From an uncultured bacterium (GTDB taxonomy: Bacteria > Cyanobacteriota > Vampirovibrionia > Gastranaerophilales > Gastranaerophilaceae), in the NCBI GenBank assembly GCA_902797965.1, contig CADBUY010000004.1, positions 124,001-188,000 on the forward strand: 64,000 nt of DNA, given 5' to 3'. Numbering within the stretch: position 1 is the first letter of the stretch; every line of letters begins with the position of its first letter. Both the position numbers and the translations under genes were made by a program. Shown in pieces: positions 52,980 to 61,998 of this stretch. The notes beneath the pieces were generated by a model. That model saw only the letters and a list, made by a program, of their open reading frames with translations, searched no databases and had not been told where the DNA came from.

Positions 52980-55073
52980 TTATGCTACATCTTCCTGTAG
53001 TTCCAGATTCTTTCTGGCATTTGTATCCAAATGAAGTTCTTCAAGTTTATCGCTGCTTATTTTTAAATTAAGCGCCATATCTACTTTATCAGAGTTTTTA
53101 TCCATTTGGTCAATGCTTCTGATTTGTTCATCTTCTGAGCGTGACTCAAGTCTTGTTTTTATGTGATTTTGAACTGATGTAGCTAGTGCAGAGAACTGTT
53201 TTAATAATGGAGCCAGTCCAATAGAATAATTCTTTATATCGATAATGCTAATAGCTTGTACATTTTGTAACAAATCATTAACTATTGTTGCTGATGTTGT
53301 TACCGGAGTGCTGCTTGCAGCTTCGTTTTCTTTAACCGGTTGGATTGGTTGTCGTTCAATAACAAATTCTTCTTCATTGCCATTCGCAGATTTTGTCTGT
53401 TCTTTAATTGTTTGTTGTAGTTCACTTACTGCAGTTTGTGCTTCTGATATATTTACACTGTCTTGTGGTTTAATTTCAGTACTATGACTATTATTCTTAA
53501 TATCTTCTAAATTTACAGGCGGGTTTAATTCACAATTATTGTTTTCTTTAAATAGTGAATAATTATTATTTGTAATAGTATTAATAAATTTTTCAAGACT
53601 TATTTTTTTATCTTCAGGTAAATTTTTATTACTAATTTGATTTTCTAATTTATGAAGTAATAACCTGGCACCTGCTTCACTGCTATTTTGAACAGTTCCA
53701 TAAGCCTTAGCGTCAATTTCTATTTTGGATTGTTCATCAAAATTTTTGTTTTCATCTATACCAACTATTGCAGCGCTAACTATGCCGGCTTGATTAAGAA
53801 CTTCTGATTCTTCATATGATAAATCTAATTTGTTTTTTATTTTATTTATTATTGCTTCAGAATCTAGTCCTTTTTCTTTACATATTTCAGCTAATTTTAC
53901 AGCTTGTTCCTGTGTGAAATTTGCTGCAACATCTTTGCTTGCTTTGCTTACAGATATTCGTACGATTTCAGCATCTTCCGACAATGTTTTGTTTAATAAC
54001 ATATTTTCCGCTAATTTTTGTTCGGCTTCACTATCTCCATTTGCAAGAAAAAAAGCATTTGCAGCTGTTTCATTCCGATATTGTTTTTCTATACTTTGAA
54101 TAATTGTAATTAAATAACCTCTTCCAGAGCTTTTGCAGTCATTATATGTATTTATAATTAATTTACCGATTGTTTGTCTTAACAGCTTGATGCGCCATTC
54201 TTCTTCTGTTAAATTACTGTTAGATGTTTTGGGTCTTTTTATATATTTAAATGCTTGAAAATATTTTTGACATGCATTTTTGATTTCTTCTTCTGTGTAT
54301 TGTCCTTTTTTCTTTTTTAGCAGTCCTGCTTTTTGTAATCTTGATATTAAATTGTCACTATTATCGCTATTGAATTTATCAAAATCATCAACATTGTCCC
54401 AATTGTAGTTTAATGCTACAGTATATTCCAAAACTTTTTTTTGTGCTTCTTTTATATTTGTAATTTTGCCATTTCCATCAGACATTCTTTCCACAACGGT
54501 TTTTGAAGCTGATATAAAGTTTTCAATGCTATCATCTGAAATGTTATCAGGCTTTAGACCTAATACTTCACAATAGTAATTTTTTGCGATAATATTTTCT
54601 GCTTTTTCTGAGTCGTTTAAATCATATTGCTTTCTGTTAATACCTTTAAGAACTTTTGTAATTCCGTCTATTGATAATGTAAATATATTATCTGTATTAA
54701 ATAATTTTTGCATGTTTAAGTTATATCTTTTTATTACATTCTCAAATTCTATATATTTTTCCAATTCAAGTTGTAATTCGTGACATTGGTTTAATGCCAT
54801 AGTGTTGATATTATTACTTTTTCCCTCTGTATATCTTAAAATTATATGTTTAATAGAGTCACTTTTTATGTTGTGTTCTTGTAAAAAATCTTTTAATATT
54901 TCTAAATAATTTTTCTTTTTGTTATTTGTAGTGCTGCCTGATTTATAATCATTACCGCAATTTTCCTGACCAACAGGTACATTTTGTTGTGAACTTGATG
55001 ATCTGGTTCTGTTATTGGTGTGTTCATTACTTACTTGTTCTTGTATATATTGATTTGAAATAACTGTACTCAT
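52980..55073 (-). CDS. large helical hypothetical protein, family member 4
   Basis: The 697-residue protein has no signal or membrane span. After a polar, Asn/Ser-rich head the body is helical, with SDGNGKITNIKEAQKKVLEY (one EF-hand-like loop), a long stretch with ASKDVAANFTQEQAVKLA, and an acidic/Ser-rich region near residues 540-590. It is the largest of four such proteins. Weak AAGG lies 13 bases upstream. It is adjacent, in divergent orientation, to a sigma-28-controlled micro-ORF and close to the FliA-like and FlhB genes, which hints at export or envelope function. No family is recognised. Confidence 0.55.
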   Translation of the reverse strand: MSTVISNQYIQEQVSNEHTNNRTRSSSSQQNVPVGQENCGNDYKSGSTTNNKKKNYLEILKDFLQEHNIKSDSIKHIILRYTEGKSNNINTMALNQCHELQLELEKYIEFENVIKRYNLNMQKLFNTDNIFTLSIDGITKVLKGINRKQYDLNDSEKAENIIAKNYYCEVLGLKPDNISDDSIENFISASKTVVERMSDGNGKITNIKEAQKKVLEYTVALNYNWDNVDDFDKFNSDNSDNLISRLQKAGLLKKKKGQYTEEEIKNACQKYFQAFKYIKRPKTSNSNLTEEEWRIKLLRQTIGKLIINTYNDCKSSGRGYLITIIQSIEKQYRNETAANAFFLANGDSEAEQKLAENMLLNKTLSEDAEIVRISVSKASKDVAANFTQEQAVKLAEICKEKGLDSEAIINKIKNKLDLSYEESEVLNQAGIVSAAIVGIDENKNFDEQSKIEIDAKAYGTVQNSSEAGARLLLHKLENQISNKNLPEDKKISLEKFINTITNNNYSLFKENNNCELNPPVNLEDIKNNSHSTEIKPQDSVNISEAQTAVSELQQTIKEQTKSANGNEEEFVIERQPIQPVKENEAASSTPVTTSATIVNDLLQNVQAISIIDIKNYSIGLAPLLKQFSALATSVQNHIKTRLESRSEDEQIRSIDQMDKNSDKVDMALNLKISSDKLEELHLDTNARKNLELQEDVA

Positions 55074-55284
55074 ATATTAAAATACCTTGCTAATCTTTTA
55101 ACTTTACTTCTTATTTGTTGGACTTACTACATTATTATTAAGTGTAATAAATATACTTAATTTCAAAAACTCACATTTTCTTAACAAAACTTAACGTAAA
55201 TTAACTGTTTAATCATCCTATATCTTTCTGTTTATCTATGTTAAAGCTAAATGTAACAAATTGTAACAATATTAATAAAAATCC

Positions 55285-55311
55285 TAAAGTTTTAAAAAAA
55301 TATGCCGATAT
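55285..55311 (+). promoter_or_regulatory. sigma-28 (FliA) promoter
   Basis: TAAAGTTT (55285), exactly 11 bases, then GCCGATAT (55304), matching the FliA consensus at all but the last base. Transcription should begin near 55318. Confidence 0.8.
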
Positions 55312-55356
55312 ACATGATGTAGATAAGTTCTGAATAAAAAAAGGAGTATTAATAAT

Positions 55357-55485
55357 ATGTATATAATGTGGCCAGGATGTTACAGTTTTAGAGATGAATT
55401 AAGATTATTCGCTCAATGGTTTAAAGAGCAGACTGACTCATTAATATTGAAGATTTATGAACTGGATAGAATGCTAAATACATAA
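55357..55485 (+). CDS. 42-residue protein under sigma-28 promoter
   Basis: AAGGAG lies ten bases before the ATG. The product begins MYIMWPGCYSFRDEL and continues as one amphipathic helix (RLFAQWFKEQTDSLILKIYE). It has no signal peptide. A precise FliA-type promoter lies upstream and a strong terminator about 80 bases downstream, so it is a single-gene unit. No known small flagellar protein (such as FlgM) is matched by length or sequence. Confidence 0.65.
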   Translation: MYIMWPGCYSFRDELRLFAQWFKEQTDSLILKIYELDRMLNT

Positions 55486-55567
55486 TTCTTTTCGGTTTAC
55501 ATCGCATGTGCGTTGAGTATGGTAAGTATAAAAAGGTTAAATTTCTCTCTTTCTCTTAAATAATTGT

Positions 55568-55596
55568 TAACACCTGGTTCAGGTGTTTTTTTTTTG
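55568..55596 (+). terminator. terminator of the 42-residue gene
   Basis: AACACCTG and CAGGTGTT form a hairpin followed by nine T residues. Confidence 0.85.
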
Positions 55597-55643
55597 CTAT
55601 ATATAACATATATTGACTAAAAATATTTACCCCTAATTTACCC

Positions 55644-56348
55644 CTAGTAATCTTCTCTGCCTCTTGATTTGAGGTATTCACGAATCTGGTTTAGTGAGAA
55701 TTGGATAATACGAGTAATTCTTGACGGTGAAAGACCAATCATGTTTGCAATATCTTTTGCCTGCATATTTCTGTAAAAACGATACTCTACAACAGTTCTT
55801 TCTTTTTGTGGTAATTTTGCGATAGCTTGTTTGATAAGTTTGCTCATCTCAACGATTTCTGCTTGTTCATCAGGCATTGCAGAGGGGTCTTTAAGAAAAT
55901 CGAATGGAGAAGCGTTATCTGTTGCAGCAGCAGCGAGTCCGTCAATGGATAAAATTGTTTCATAAACAGCTTCCCTAACTTTTGTTGGCGATATTGAAAA
56001 TCCCATATCTTCATCGTTAACGGAGTCAGAAGATGTATCTGAATTTGTGTAATTATCAGTGCTTGAACTGTCATCTCCGTCTTCAGCTTTATGTTTAAGC
56101 GTATACCACTTATATCTGTGTCTTAATTCATTCCTTATTGCCCATTTAACAGCTGTACCAATGTAAGCATCATTATAGCGGGCAAGCTGTTCATCAGTTT
56201 TGTCTTTTATTAATGTTTGGATAGCAATAATACCTATACTAACCAATTCTTCATACTCGATCATATGGTTAGGTATACGCCTATGTTCTACTCTGGCAAT
56301 TTTCTGTACAATACCAACGTATTGATTAATTAAAGTCTTATTATCCAT
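55644..56348 (-). CDS. fliA: FliA-like sigma factor (sigma-28 family)
   Basis: The 234-residue sigma-70-family protein has a region 2 with RRIPNHMIEYEELVSIG and VKWAIRNELRHRYKW, an acidic Ser/Asp-rich linker (about residues 88-112) and a region 4 with LPQKERTVVEYRFYRN followed by the HTH DIANMIGLSPSRITRIIQ. It lacks a long region 1. The group with FliA is suggested by SRITRI at the HTH, by size and by flhB upstream. Two FliA-type promoters occur in this window. An alternative is a general group 3 sigma such as the RpsD/SigD type. TTGAAA and TATCAT (17 bases apart) lie upstream. Confidence 0.8.
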   Translation of the reverse strand: MDNKTLINQYVGIVQKIARVEHRRIPNHMIEYEELVSIGIIAIQTLIKDKTDEQLARYNDAYIGTAVKWAIRNELRHRYKWYTLKHKAEDGDDSSSTDNYTNSDTSSDSVNDEDMGFSISPTKVREAVYETILSIDGLAAAATDNASPFDFLKDPSAMPDEQAEIVEMSKLIKQAIAKLPQKERTVVEYRFYRNMQAKDIANMIGLSPSRITRIIQFSLNQIREYLKSRGREDY

Positions 56349-56465
56349 CTTTTCTTATCAAACTAACCTTATTTAATGATACCTTGATTTCAATATTTTT
56401 TCAAGATTTTTTAGTACACTATATATATGAATTTAAGTAAATGCTAAATATATTTTATGTGTATG

Positions 56466-57530
56466 TTATGAATTATTTTTATTTTTTAATCCGTAAACAA
56501 AAAGTAATATTTCTGCGACAGCCTTATATAGTTCAGGTGGAATCTGTTGGTTAATGTCGACCATTCTGAATAATGCCCTTGCAACAGGTGCATTATCAAT
56601 AACAGGGACATTATGCTCTATCGCTATTTCAATAATTTTTTTAGCCATCAACTCAGTGCCTTTTGCTGTAACTGTAGGTGATTGCATTGTTTCGGCATCA
56701 TATTTTAAAGCACAAGCAACATGGGTCGGGTTTCTTACAATAAAATCAGCTTCCGGTACCGAATCCATAGCACCTTGTCTTAACATCTGCATACGTCGCT
56801 GCCTTAAAGCTGCTTTTACATGAGGATCGCCTTCTGAGTTTTTATATTCATCTTTAATCTCTTTGAAAGACATTTTCTGGTCTTGTAAAAACTTCCATTT
56901 TATTACTCCATAGTCTGCCGCGGCAATAATAAGGAATGCGATACAAGCTTTGTAAATAAATTCAACGATAAGTTTGCCAAATTCTATCATAACTGCAAAA
57001 TGATTATCGATTGCAGCAAGCATAAGTATGCTTTCCAGATGCGAACTGTAAACAGACCAGCCGACTAAACCTAAAACGGCAACTTTTACGATGTTTTTAA
57101 ATAATTCAAATAATGTTTTAACTTGAAAAAGGTTTTTGAAATACTTTGTAGGATTGAGTTTATCAAGCTTTGGTACTAATGGTGCTGTAGCAACAAGAGG
57201 ACCAACCTGCATAAAGTCGCCTAAGATTGCAATAAATGCTGCTACAAAAAGAATTGAGCCAATAATTCCTGCTGCCGGAATTATTGTTGTAGTTAAAATG
57301 TACGTTAAACCGATATCTTCTAAGTGACGATTGGGAATTTGTTCATATAAAGTTTTGAATAATCCGACAATTAATCTCCAAATTATCGGTGCCAGCAAAT
57401 TGATAAACGAAAACATAACAAGTAAAGACAAAGCAGTAGAAACATCTTTGGATTTTACTACCTGCCCTTCTTTTCTGGCTCTCTCAAGTTTTTGAGGGGT
57501 GGCGTCAAATTGTTTGTCTTCATCTCCCAT
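56466..57530 (-). CDS. flhB: flagellar/type III export protein FlhB
   Basis: The 354-residue export-gate protein has the N-terminal head ATPQKLERARKEGQVVKSKD, four membrane spans (about 31-58, 78-104, 144-162, 190-210) and the cytoplasmic domain with the self-cleaving NPTH motif at 267-270. VTAKGTELMAKKIIEIA and NAPVARALFRMVD follow. FlhB switches the exporter from rod/hook to filament substrates. Spelling and length fit flagellar FlhB, but no other flagellar gene is in the window and a non-flagellar type III system is possible. The sigma gene follows 117 bases downstream on the same strand. Confidence 0.93.
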   Translation of the reverse strand: MGDEDKQFDATPQKLERARKEGQVVKSKDVSTALSLLVMFSFINLLAPIIWRLIVGLFKTLYEQIPNRHLEDIGLTYILTTTIIPAAGIIGSILFVAAFIAILGDFMQVGPLVATAPLVPKLDKLNPTKYFKNLFQVKTLFELFKNIVKVAVLGLVGWSVYSSHLESILMLAAIDNHFAVMIEFGKLIVEFIYKACIAFLIIAAADYGVIKWKFLQDQKMSFKEIKDEYKNSEGDPHVKAALRQRRMQMLRQGAMDSVPEADFIVRNPTHVACALKYDAETMQSPTVTAKGTELMAKKIIEIAIEHNVPVIDNAPVARALFRMVDINQQIPPELYKAVAEILLFVYGLKNKNNS

Positions 57531-57621
57531 TAACTCATTTTCCTATGATAGTTATTGTCTATATAATAGCATAAATTTATCTTTTGGAATATAATTATTG
57601 CTATAAATTACGGAGGAATAT

Positions 57622-57921
57622 ATGAAAAAATTTTTATATGGATTTTTATTGTTTGCATTATGTTTTGCTCTTGGTTATTTGAGTTATACGTATTTATCAG
57701 GAAAATTTGAATTAATCGGTGTGTTTTTATCGGGTTTATGTTTTGGTATATTTTTAATGTTTTTAAAGTTAAATGTCAAGAATGACAAAATTAATTCATA
57801 TAAAAGAGAATTGGAAAAAGAATCTATTATGTCTGATGAAAGTTCTGCAAGAGTGAAGGTTCTTGAGTCAAAAATACAGGTTCTTGAAAAAGCGTTGGAA
57901 AATGCAATAAAATCTAAATGA
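57622..57921 (+). CDS. LapA-domain-like small membrane protein
   Basis: The 99-residue protein has two hydrophobic helices (about 4-24 and 34-53) and then a charged coiled coil (about 58-96, with VKVLESKIQVLEKALE). This layout is that of DUF1049/LapA-like proteins, which in E. coli help assemble lipopolysaccharide. The exact function here is not known. GGAGG lies before the ATG. It is divergent from flhB. Confidence 0.65.
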   Translation: MKKFLYGFLLFALCFALGYLSYTYLSGKFELIGVFLSGLCFGIFLMFLKLNVKNDKINSYKRELEKESIMSDESSARVKVLESKIQVLEKALENAIKSK

Positions 57922-57934
57922 TTTAGGGGTTTAT

Positions 57935-58095
57935 ATGAGCTTTCGGAAAAATTAAAATTTTTCTCGTAAGCTCCATAGAACGGTTTTAATGCGGATTGTG
58001 TGCTATCCCATACACGACCCGCATTTCACACACTTTAGGTCGTGTTTGAAAAAGTTCGAAGAATTGTCATTTTTCGACTTTTTCCGCACACTCAT
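57935..58095 (+). repeat. three-hairpin element, copy C (complete)
   Basis: Begins ATGAGCTTTCGG and ends CCGCACACTCAT. Hairpin 1 is GAGCTT/AAGCTC; GAACGGTTTTAA follows; hairpin 2 is ATGCGGATTGTGTG with CATACACGACCCGCAT around CTATCC; then TTCACACAC; hairpin 3 runs from GTGTTTGAAAAAGT to CTTTTTCCGCACAC. It is over 90 percent like copy A by eye, and diverged from copy B mainly in the stems. Confidence 0.85.
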
Positions 58096-58169
58096 ATTGT
58101 AAAATTTTATTACTTTTTTATACTCTTTTATTCAAAATTTATTATAATATAATAAAGGAGTGTGTATAA

Positions 58170-58457
58170 ATGCGTGTGAGTAAGATTAGTGTTTATCAAA
58201 ATGTAAATTCAATGATGCCCCGGTCTGATTATAATAATCGACAAAAATTTTCTGAGTTGCCTCCTAAAGACGGAATTGAATTTAAAGGTAAATTTGGAGC
58301 ATGGGTTGGTGGAATAATCGGTGGTGCTTCTGTTGTTATAGCAGCATTAGCGGCTGCACCTGCGGCAATATGTTTGTTAGGCGGCGGTGCTGTGTTTGGA
58401 GCTATTGGCGGAGATGCAGCTGAAGATGCTGTTAATGGAAAAAATAATGATGATTAG
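58170..58457 (+). CDS. small Gly/Ala-rich hydrophobic protein with EFKGKFG motif
   Basis: The 95-residue product has a polar N-terminal half ending GIEFKGKFGAWVGG, then a glycine-zipper-like hydrophobic segment (GIIGGASVVIAALAAAPA to AIGG) and a short acidic tail. There is no signal peptide. The layout, a leader with a conserved motif then a Gly-rich hydrophobic core, recalls bacteriocin-type or membrane-inserting peptides, but no processing site (double Gly after a leader) is certain. AAGGAG lies before the ATG. It converges on the gene at 58462 with four bases between them. Confidence 0.6.
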   Translation: MRVSKISVYQNVNSMMPRSDYNNRQKFSELPPKDGIEFKGKFGAWVGGIIGGASVVIAALAAAPAAICLLGGGAVFGAIGGDAAEDAVNGKNNDD

Positions 58458-58461
58458 GCAT

Positions 58462-59382
58462 TTAGGCTAAAAACTTTTTTATCGGTTCTTCATTACCTTT
58501 TCTTCCCACTGTTGCGTCTGTTATTTCATGTCTTTCCAAATATGACTTAATTATTCCTTTAAATCTTTGAGGAATTGGGGCATATTGTTCGTTGCCTCTT
58601 ATGAATTCAAACAGATTTTTATTCTTGCCCATGGTTGTCATACATATTTGAGGTACCCCTTTATTATCGACAAAAATGCTAACCGTACAGTTGCTAAATT
58701 CGTCTCCAACTATGTATGGGCTTCTTGTACACCAGTTGCTTCCTTGTGATAATACTGATATAAATTTTTTTATATTATTAAATTCAAATAAATTACGTCT
58801 TGCTTGAATTTCATCAGGTACATCTACTGTATACCATTTCCCTAATACTCCATTTTCGGATATTTCCTCTGTCTTAAGCCATTTAGCACTATCAAAATTT
58901 CGCATATTTTTATAGTATGTTTTTTTAAATGATTCGCCGGTTTTATCTACCTCTTTTATTGTATCTGAGATTACTTTCGGATTTATAATCGGTGCTAATT
59001 GTTTATTATTTGGTAATAATTTATCTGTTACAAATCTTATAATTTTTAATTGAAGAAATGGATTCTTTTGTGCAATTTCGTTATTTTTAATTATTTGATA
59101 CCAACCTTTTACGGCATCTGTTCGTCCTTCCTTGATAGTAATACTGTCAATCAGACCTGAAGGAAAACTTTTTGTTGCAATTTCTTCTATTTTTTTGTAT
59201 GCCCATTGTTTAAGTTTTTCAGCATTTCCCCATATCTCATGCGGTAGTTCTGAACGGTATGCTTCAATTATTTCTCTTTCGAAACCTTTAATGTTTTGCA
59301 TAGAACGCAGACCGCACTGTTTTGCGTAAGATAAACTTTGAAAATTTGGTTGATATGAATTATTTAAGATATTTAATAACAC
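58462..59382 (-). CDS. hypothetical protein with WCT motif and NFQ head
   Basis: The 306-residue product starts with GTG at 59382 after GAAGGAAG, and begins MLLNILNNSYQPNFQSLSYA. The C-terminal half has VLSQGSNWCTRSPYIVG, then VSIFVDNKGVPQICMTTMG. This W-C-T followed by a strand and a P-x-I block looks like a small domain seen in some phage- and effector-associated proteins (my recognition is weak). It is mostly helical before that, with no signal peptide. It could be cognate to the small hydrophobic protein encoded convergently four bases away. Confidence 0.55.
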   Translation of the reverse strand: MLLNILNNSYQPNFQSLSYAKQCGLRSMQNIKGFEREIIEAYRSELPHEIWGNAEKLKQWAYKKIEEIATKSFPSGLIDSITIKEGRTDAVKGWYQIIKNNEIAQKNPFLQLKIIRFVTDKLLPNNKQLAPIINPKVISDTIKEVDKTGESFKKTYYKNMRNFDSAKWLKTEEISENGVLGKWYTVDVPDEIQARRNLFEFNNIKKFISVLSQGSNWCTRSPYIVGDEFSNCTVSIFVDNKGVPQICMTTMGKNKNLFEFIRGNEQYAPIPQRFKGIIKSYLERHEITDATVGRKGNEEPIKKFLA

Positions 59383-59537
59383 AACAGACTTCCTTCAATT
59401 AGACTAAAACAACTGAATGAAATTAATTGCTAAAAATGTAAATTTATTGTAAAATTATCTTAACAATTGGGGTAATGAGTAAATATTAAAAATTTAACCT
59501 TATATGCCGCCCAATAAGATAATACAAGGAGAGTTAT

Positions 59538-60143
59538 ATGTCTGAAGAAATTAAAACGATTATAGATTATGTTCCTACTGTAATTGAGCAATCATCAAGA
59601 GGCGAAAAATCATTTGATATATTTTCAAGATTATTAAGAGAGAGAATTATTTTCTTGGGAACAGAAATTGATGACGATGTTGCGAATTCAATTGTAGCTC
59701 AATTATTGTTATTAGATAGTGAAAATCCTGAAAAAGATATTATGTTATACATAAACTCCCCCGGTGGAAGTGTAACTGCAGGCTTTGCTATTTATGACAC
59801 AATGCAGCACATTAGAGCTGATGTTCAGACTATTTGTCTTGGTCAGGCTGCTTCTATGGGTGCATTCTTACTATCATCAGGTGCTAAAGGTAAGAGAATG
59901 GCTCTTCCTAATTCAAGAATTATGATTCACCAACCTTTAGGCGGTGCAAGAGGTCAAGCTACCGATATCGAAATCGAAGCTAAAGAAATCTTAAGAATGA
60001 AAGAATTATTAATCCAAATCATGGCTGATAATTCAGGTCAAGATTATGAAAAAGTTAAAGAAGACTGCGAACGTGACCACTTCTTATCTGCTCAAGAATC
60101 AGTAGAATACGGCTTGATTGATAAGGTTGTTACTAAAGTGTAA
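59538..60143 (+). CDS. clpP: ATP-dependent Clp protease proteolytic subunit
   Basis: The 201-residue serine protease has the full catalytic triad: Ser106 in GQAASMGAF, His131 in MIHQPLGG and Asp180 in CERDHFLS. Length and the [11 protein letters not shown] loop are typical. ClpP forms a double seven-ring with ClpX/ClpA-type ATPases and degrades unfolded proteins in the cytoplasm. GGAG precedes the ATG. tig and clpX are not adjacent. Confidence 0.97.
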   Translation: MSEEIKTIIDYVPTVIEQSSRGEKSFDIFSRLLRERIIFLGTEIDDDVANSIVAQLLLLDSENPEKDIMLYINSPGGSVTAGFAIYDTMQHIRADVQTICLGQAASMGAFLLSSGAKGKRMALPNSRIMIHQPLGGARGQATDIEIEAKEILRMKELLIQIMADNSGQDYEKVKEDCERDHFLSAQESVEYGLIDKVVTKV

Positions 60144-60261
60144 CTATTCCCTCCTTTTGGATGATAATTATAGTATTGATGAATAGGTCGGGGTTTAACC
60201 CGACTTATTTTGTATATTATTACAAATGTTACAAATTGATTGATTGTAATTTTAACATTAA

Positions 60262-60290
60262 TTGACATATATTTACACCTGTTCTACAAT
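60262..60290 (+). promoter_or_regulatory. strong sigma-70 promoter of metK
   Basis: TTGACA and TACAAT with 17 bases between them, about 70 bases before the metK ATG. A GTCGGGGTTTAACCCGAC hairpin repeat lies at 60187 before it. The leader has no recognised SAM riboswitch. Confidence 0.6.
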
Positions 60291-60359
60291 GTTGCTAATG
60301 TGTAATCGGGTCGGAATTAAAAACCTTACCGATATAAATATAATTAAGGAGAAAAGATT

Positions 60360-61631
60360 ATGACATCAAAAACATTTTTATTTACTTCGGAATCTGTTAC
60401 CGAAGGACACCCTGACAAAGTATGTGACCAAATCTCAGATGCGATTTTAGATGAATTTTTATCTAAAGACCCATCAAGTCGTGTTGCTGCAGAAACAACC
60501 GCTACAACAGGTATGGTTCTTGTTTGCGGTGAAATAACTTCTAACTGCTATGTAGATATTCCTCAGGTTGTTAGAAATACAATTAAGAATATTGGTTATA
60601 CAGGTACTGCTTCTGGTGGCTTTGACGCTGATACTTGCGCAGTATTAACAAGTATAGATGAACAATCTGTTGATATTGCAGGCGGTGTAAATAAAGCTCT
60701 TGAAAGCAGAAGTGACAGTGCATTAACTTCAACAAGTGAAACATCTGATATAGGTGCAGGAGACCAGGGTATTATGTTTGGTTACGCTTGTAACGAAACT
60801 CCGGAACTTATGCCGCTGCCAATCAGCTTGGCACATAAACTTTCATACAGACTTGCTCAGGTAAGAAAAGAAGGTTTGTTAAGCTACTTAAGACCTGATG
60901 GTAAATCTCAGGTTACTGTTGAATATATTGATGGAAAACCATCAAGAATACATACAGTTCTTTTATCTACTCAACATGCTCCTGAAATTAATGGCATTAG
61001 CGATAATTCAAAGATTCAATCAATTATATCTGAAGATTTGAAAAAACTTGTTATAGATTATGTATTTGAAACAGAAGCTATTAAACCTGACTCTGATACA
61101 ATTATATTGATTAACCCATCAGGCAGATTTGTTGTAGGCGGTCCTCAAGGTGATACAGGTTTAACAGGACGTAAGATTATTGTTGATACTTATGGCGGAT
61201 ACTCTCGTCATGGCGGCGGAGCATTCTCAGGTAAAGATCCAACGAAAGTTGACCGTTCAGCCGCTTATGCTGCAAGATATGTTGCAAAAAATATTGTAGC
61301 GGCAGGGCTTGCGGAAAAATGCGAGATTGAACTTGCTTATGCAATCGGTAAAGCAGAACCTGTTTCAATTTTTGTTGATACATTTGGAACAGGCAAAATC
61401 TCTGATGATGAAATATCTTCAATCATCAGTAAGAATTTTGACCTCAGACCGGCTGCAATTATATCAAACTTTGATTTGAGAAACTTACCTGCTAAAAATG
61501 GCGGTAAATTCTACCAAAGATTAGCGGCTTATGGCCACGTAGGCAGAACTGATATAATTGTTCCTTGGGAACAATTGGATAAGGTAGAAACCTTAAAAAA
61601 GTCTTTATCTAACTCTTATGCTATGTGCTAG
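60360..61631 (+). CDS. metK: S-adenosylmethionine synthetase
   Basis: The 423-residue enzyme makes SAM from methionine and [52 protein letters not shown], the PxP-type [20 protein letters not shown] (written in its family blocks) and the [16 protein letters not shown] metal loop are all visible. It is about 30-40 residues longer than E. coli MetK. AAGGAG precedes the ATG. It stands alone, with a terminator at 61702. Confidence 0.97.
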   Translation: MTSKTFLFTSESVTEGHPDKVCDQISDAILDEFLSKDPSSRVAAETTATTGMVLVCGEITSNCYVDIPQVVRNTIKNIGYTGTASGGFDADTCAVLTSIDEQSVDIAGGVNKALESRSDSALTSTSETSDIGAGDQGIMFGYACNETPELMPLPISLAHKLSYRLAQVRKEGLLSYLRPDGKSQVTVEYIDGKPSRIHTVLLSTQHAPEINGISDNSKIQSIISEDLKKLVIDYVFETEAIKPDSDTIILINPSGRFVVGGPQGDTGLTGRKIIVDTYGGYSRHGGGAFSGKDPTKVDRSAAYAARYVAKNIVAAGLAEKCEIELAYAIGKAEPVSIFVDTFGTGKISDDEISSIISKNFDLRPAAIISNFDLRNLPAKNGGKFYQRLAAYGHVGRTDIIVPWEQLDKVETLKKSLSNSYAMC

Positions 61632-61701
61632 GAGTAGGGGTAAAGGTCTAAAGGGGTAAATGGGTAGGGGTAAATAGATAAATCTACCTTGTTAAAAAAC
61701 T

Positions 61702-61737
61702 AAAAATGGCTTTGCAAAATATGTAAAGCCATTTTTT
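61702..61737 (+). terminator. terminator of metK
   Basis: AAAAATGGCTTT and AAAGCCATTTTT pair around an 11-base loop with a T run. Just before it lie three AGGGGTAAA words (61635-61674). Confidence 0.8.
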
Positions 61738-61743
61738 ATGTTA

Positions 61744-61985
61744 AGTACCCTCTCCTCAAAAGGAGAGGGAATATGTAAAAAAAAAGCCGAACAGATGTTC
61801 GGCGGAATAATTTGTAAGATGTAAGATGGGGTTATAAGTAAAGTGGTAAATTATGGAAAATGATTTATTTATCATCTTCTCATATCTCGTGTTTTCGGTT
61901 TTAATTTATATTGAATATTCTCTCTTTCGTGTTTATTTGTTATTTTGTTTTTATTTTGTTGGGTTGCCACCCAACCTACGGACTA
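61744..61985. repeat. gene-free stretch with hairpin repeats
   Basis: CCCTCTCCTCAAAAGGAGAGGG (61747, written as arms CCCTCTCC and GGAGAGGG), GCCGAACAGATGTTCGGC (61787) and GTTGGGTTGCCACCCAAC (61958) are three palindromes. No ORF is seen. Confidence 0.6.
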
Positions 61986-61998
61986 CTGACTTTATAAT

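Noticed and set aside
60290..60359. SAM riboswitch in the metK leader
   Set aside because: The leader is only about 60 bases, and lacks the four-helix core of SAM-I and the motifs of other SAM families that I know.
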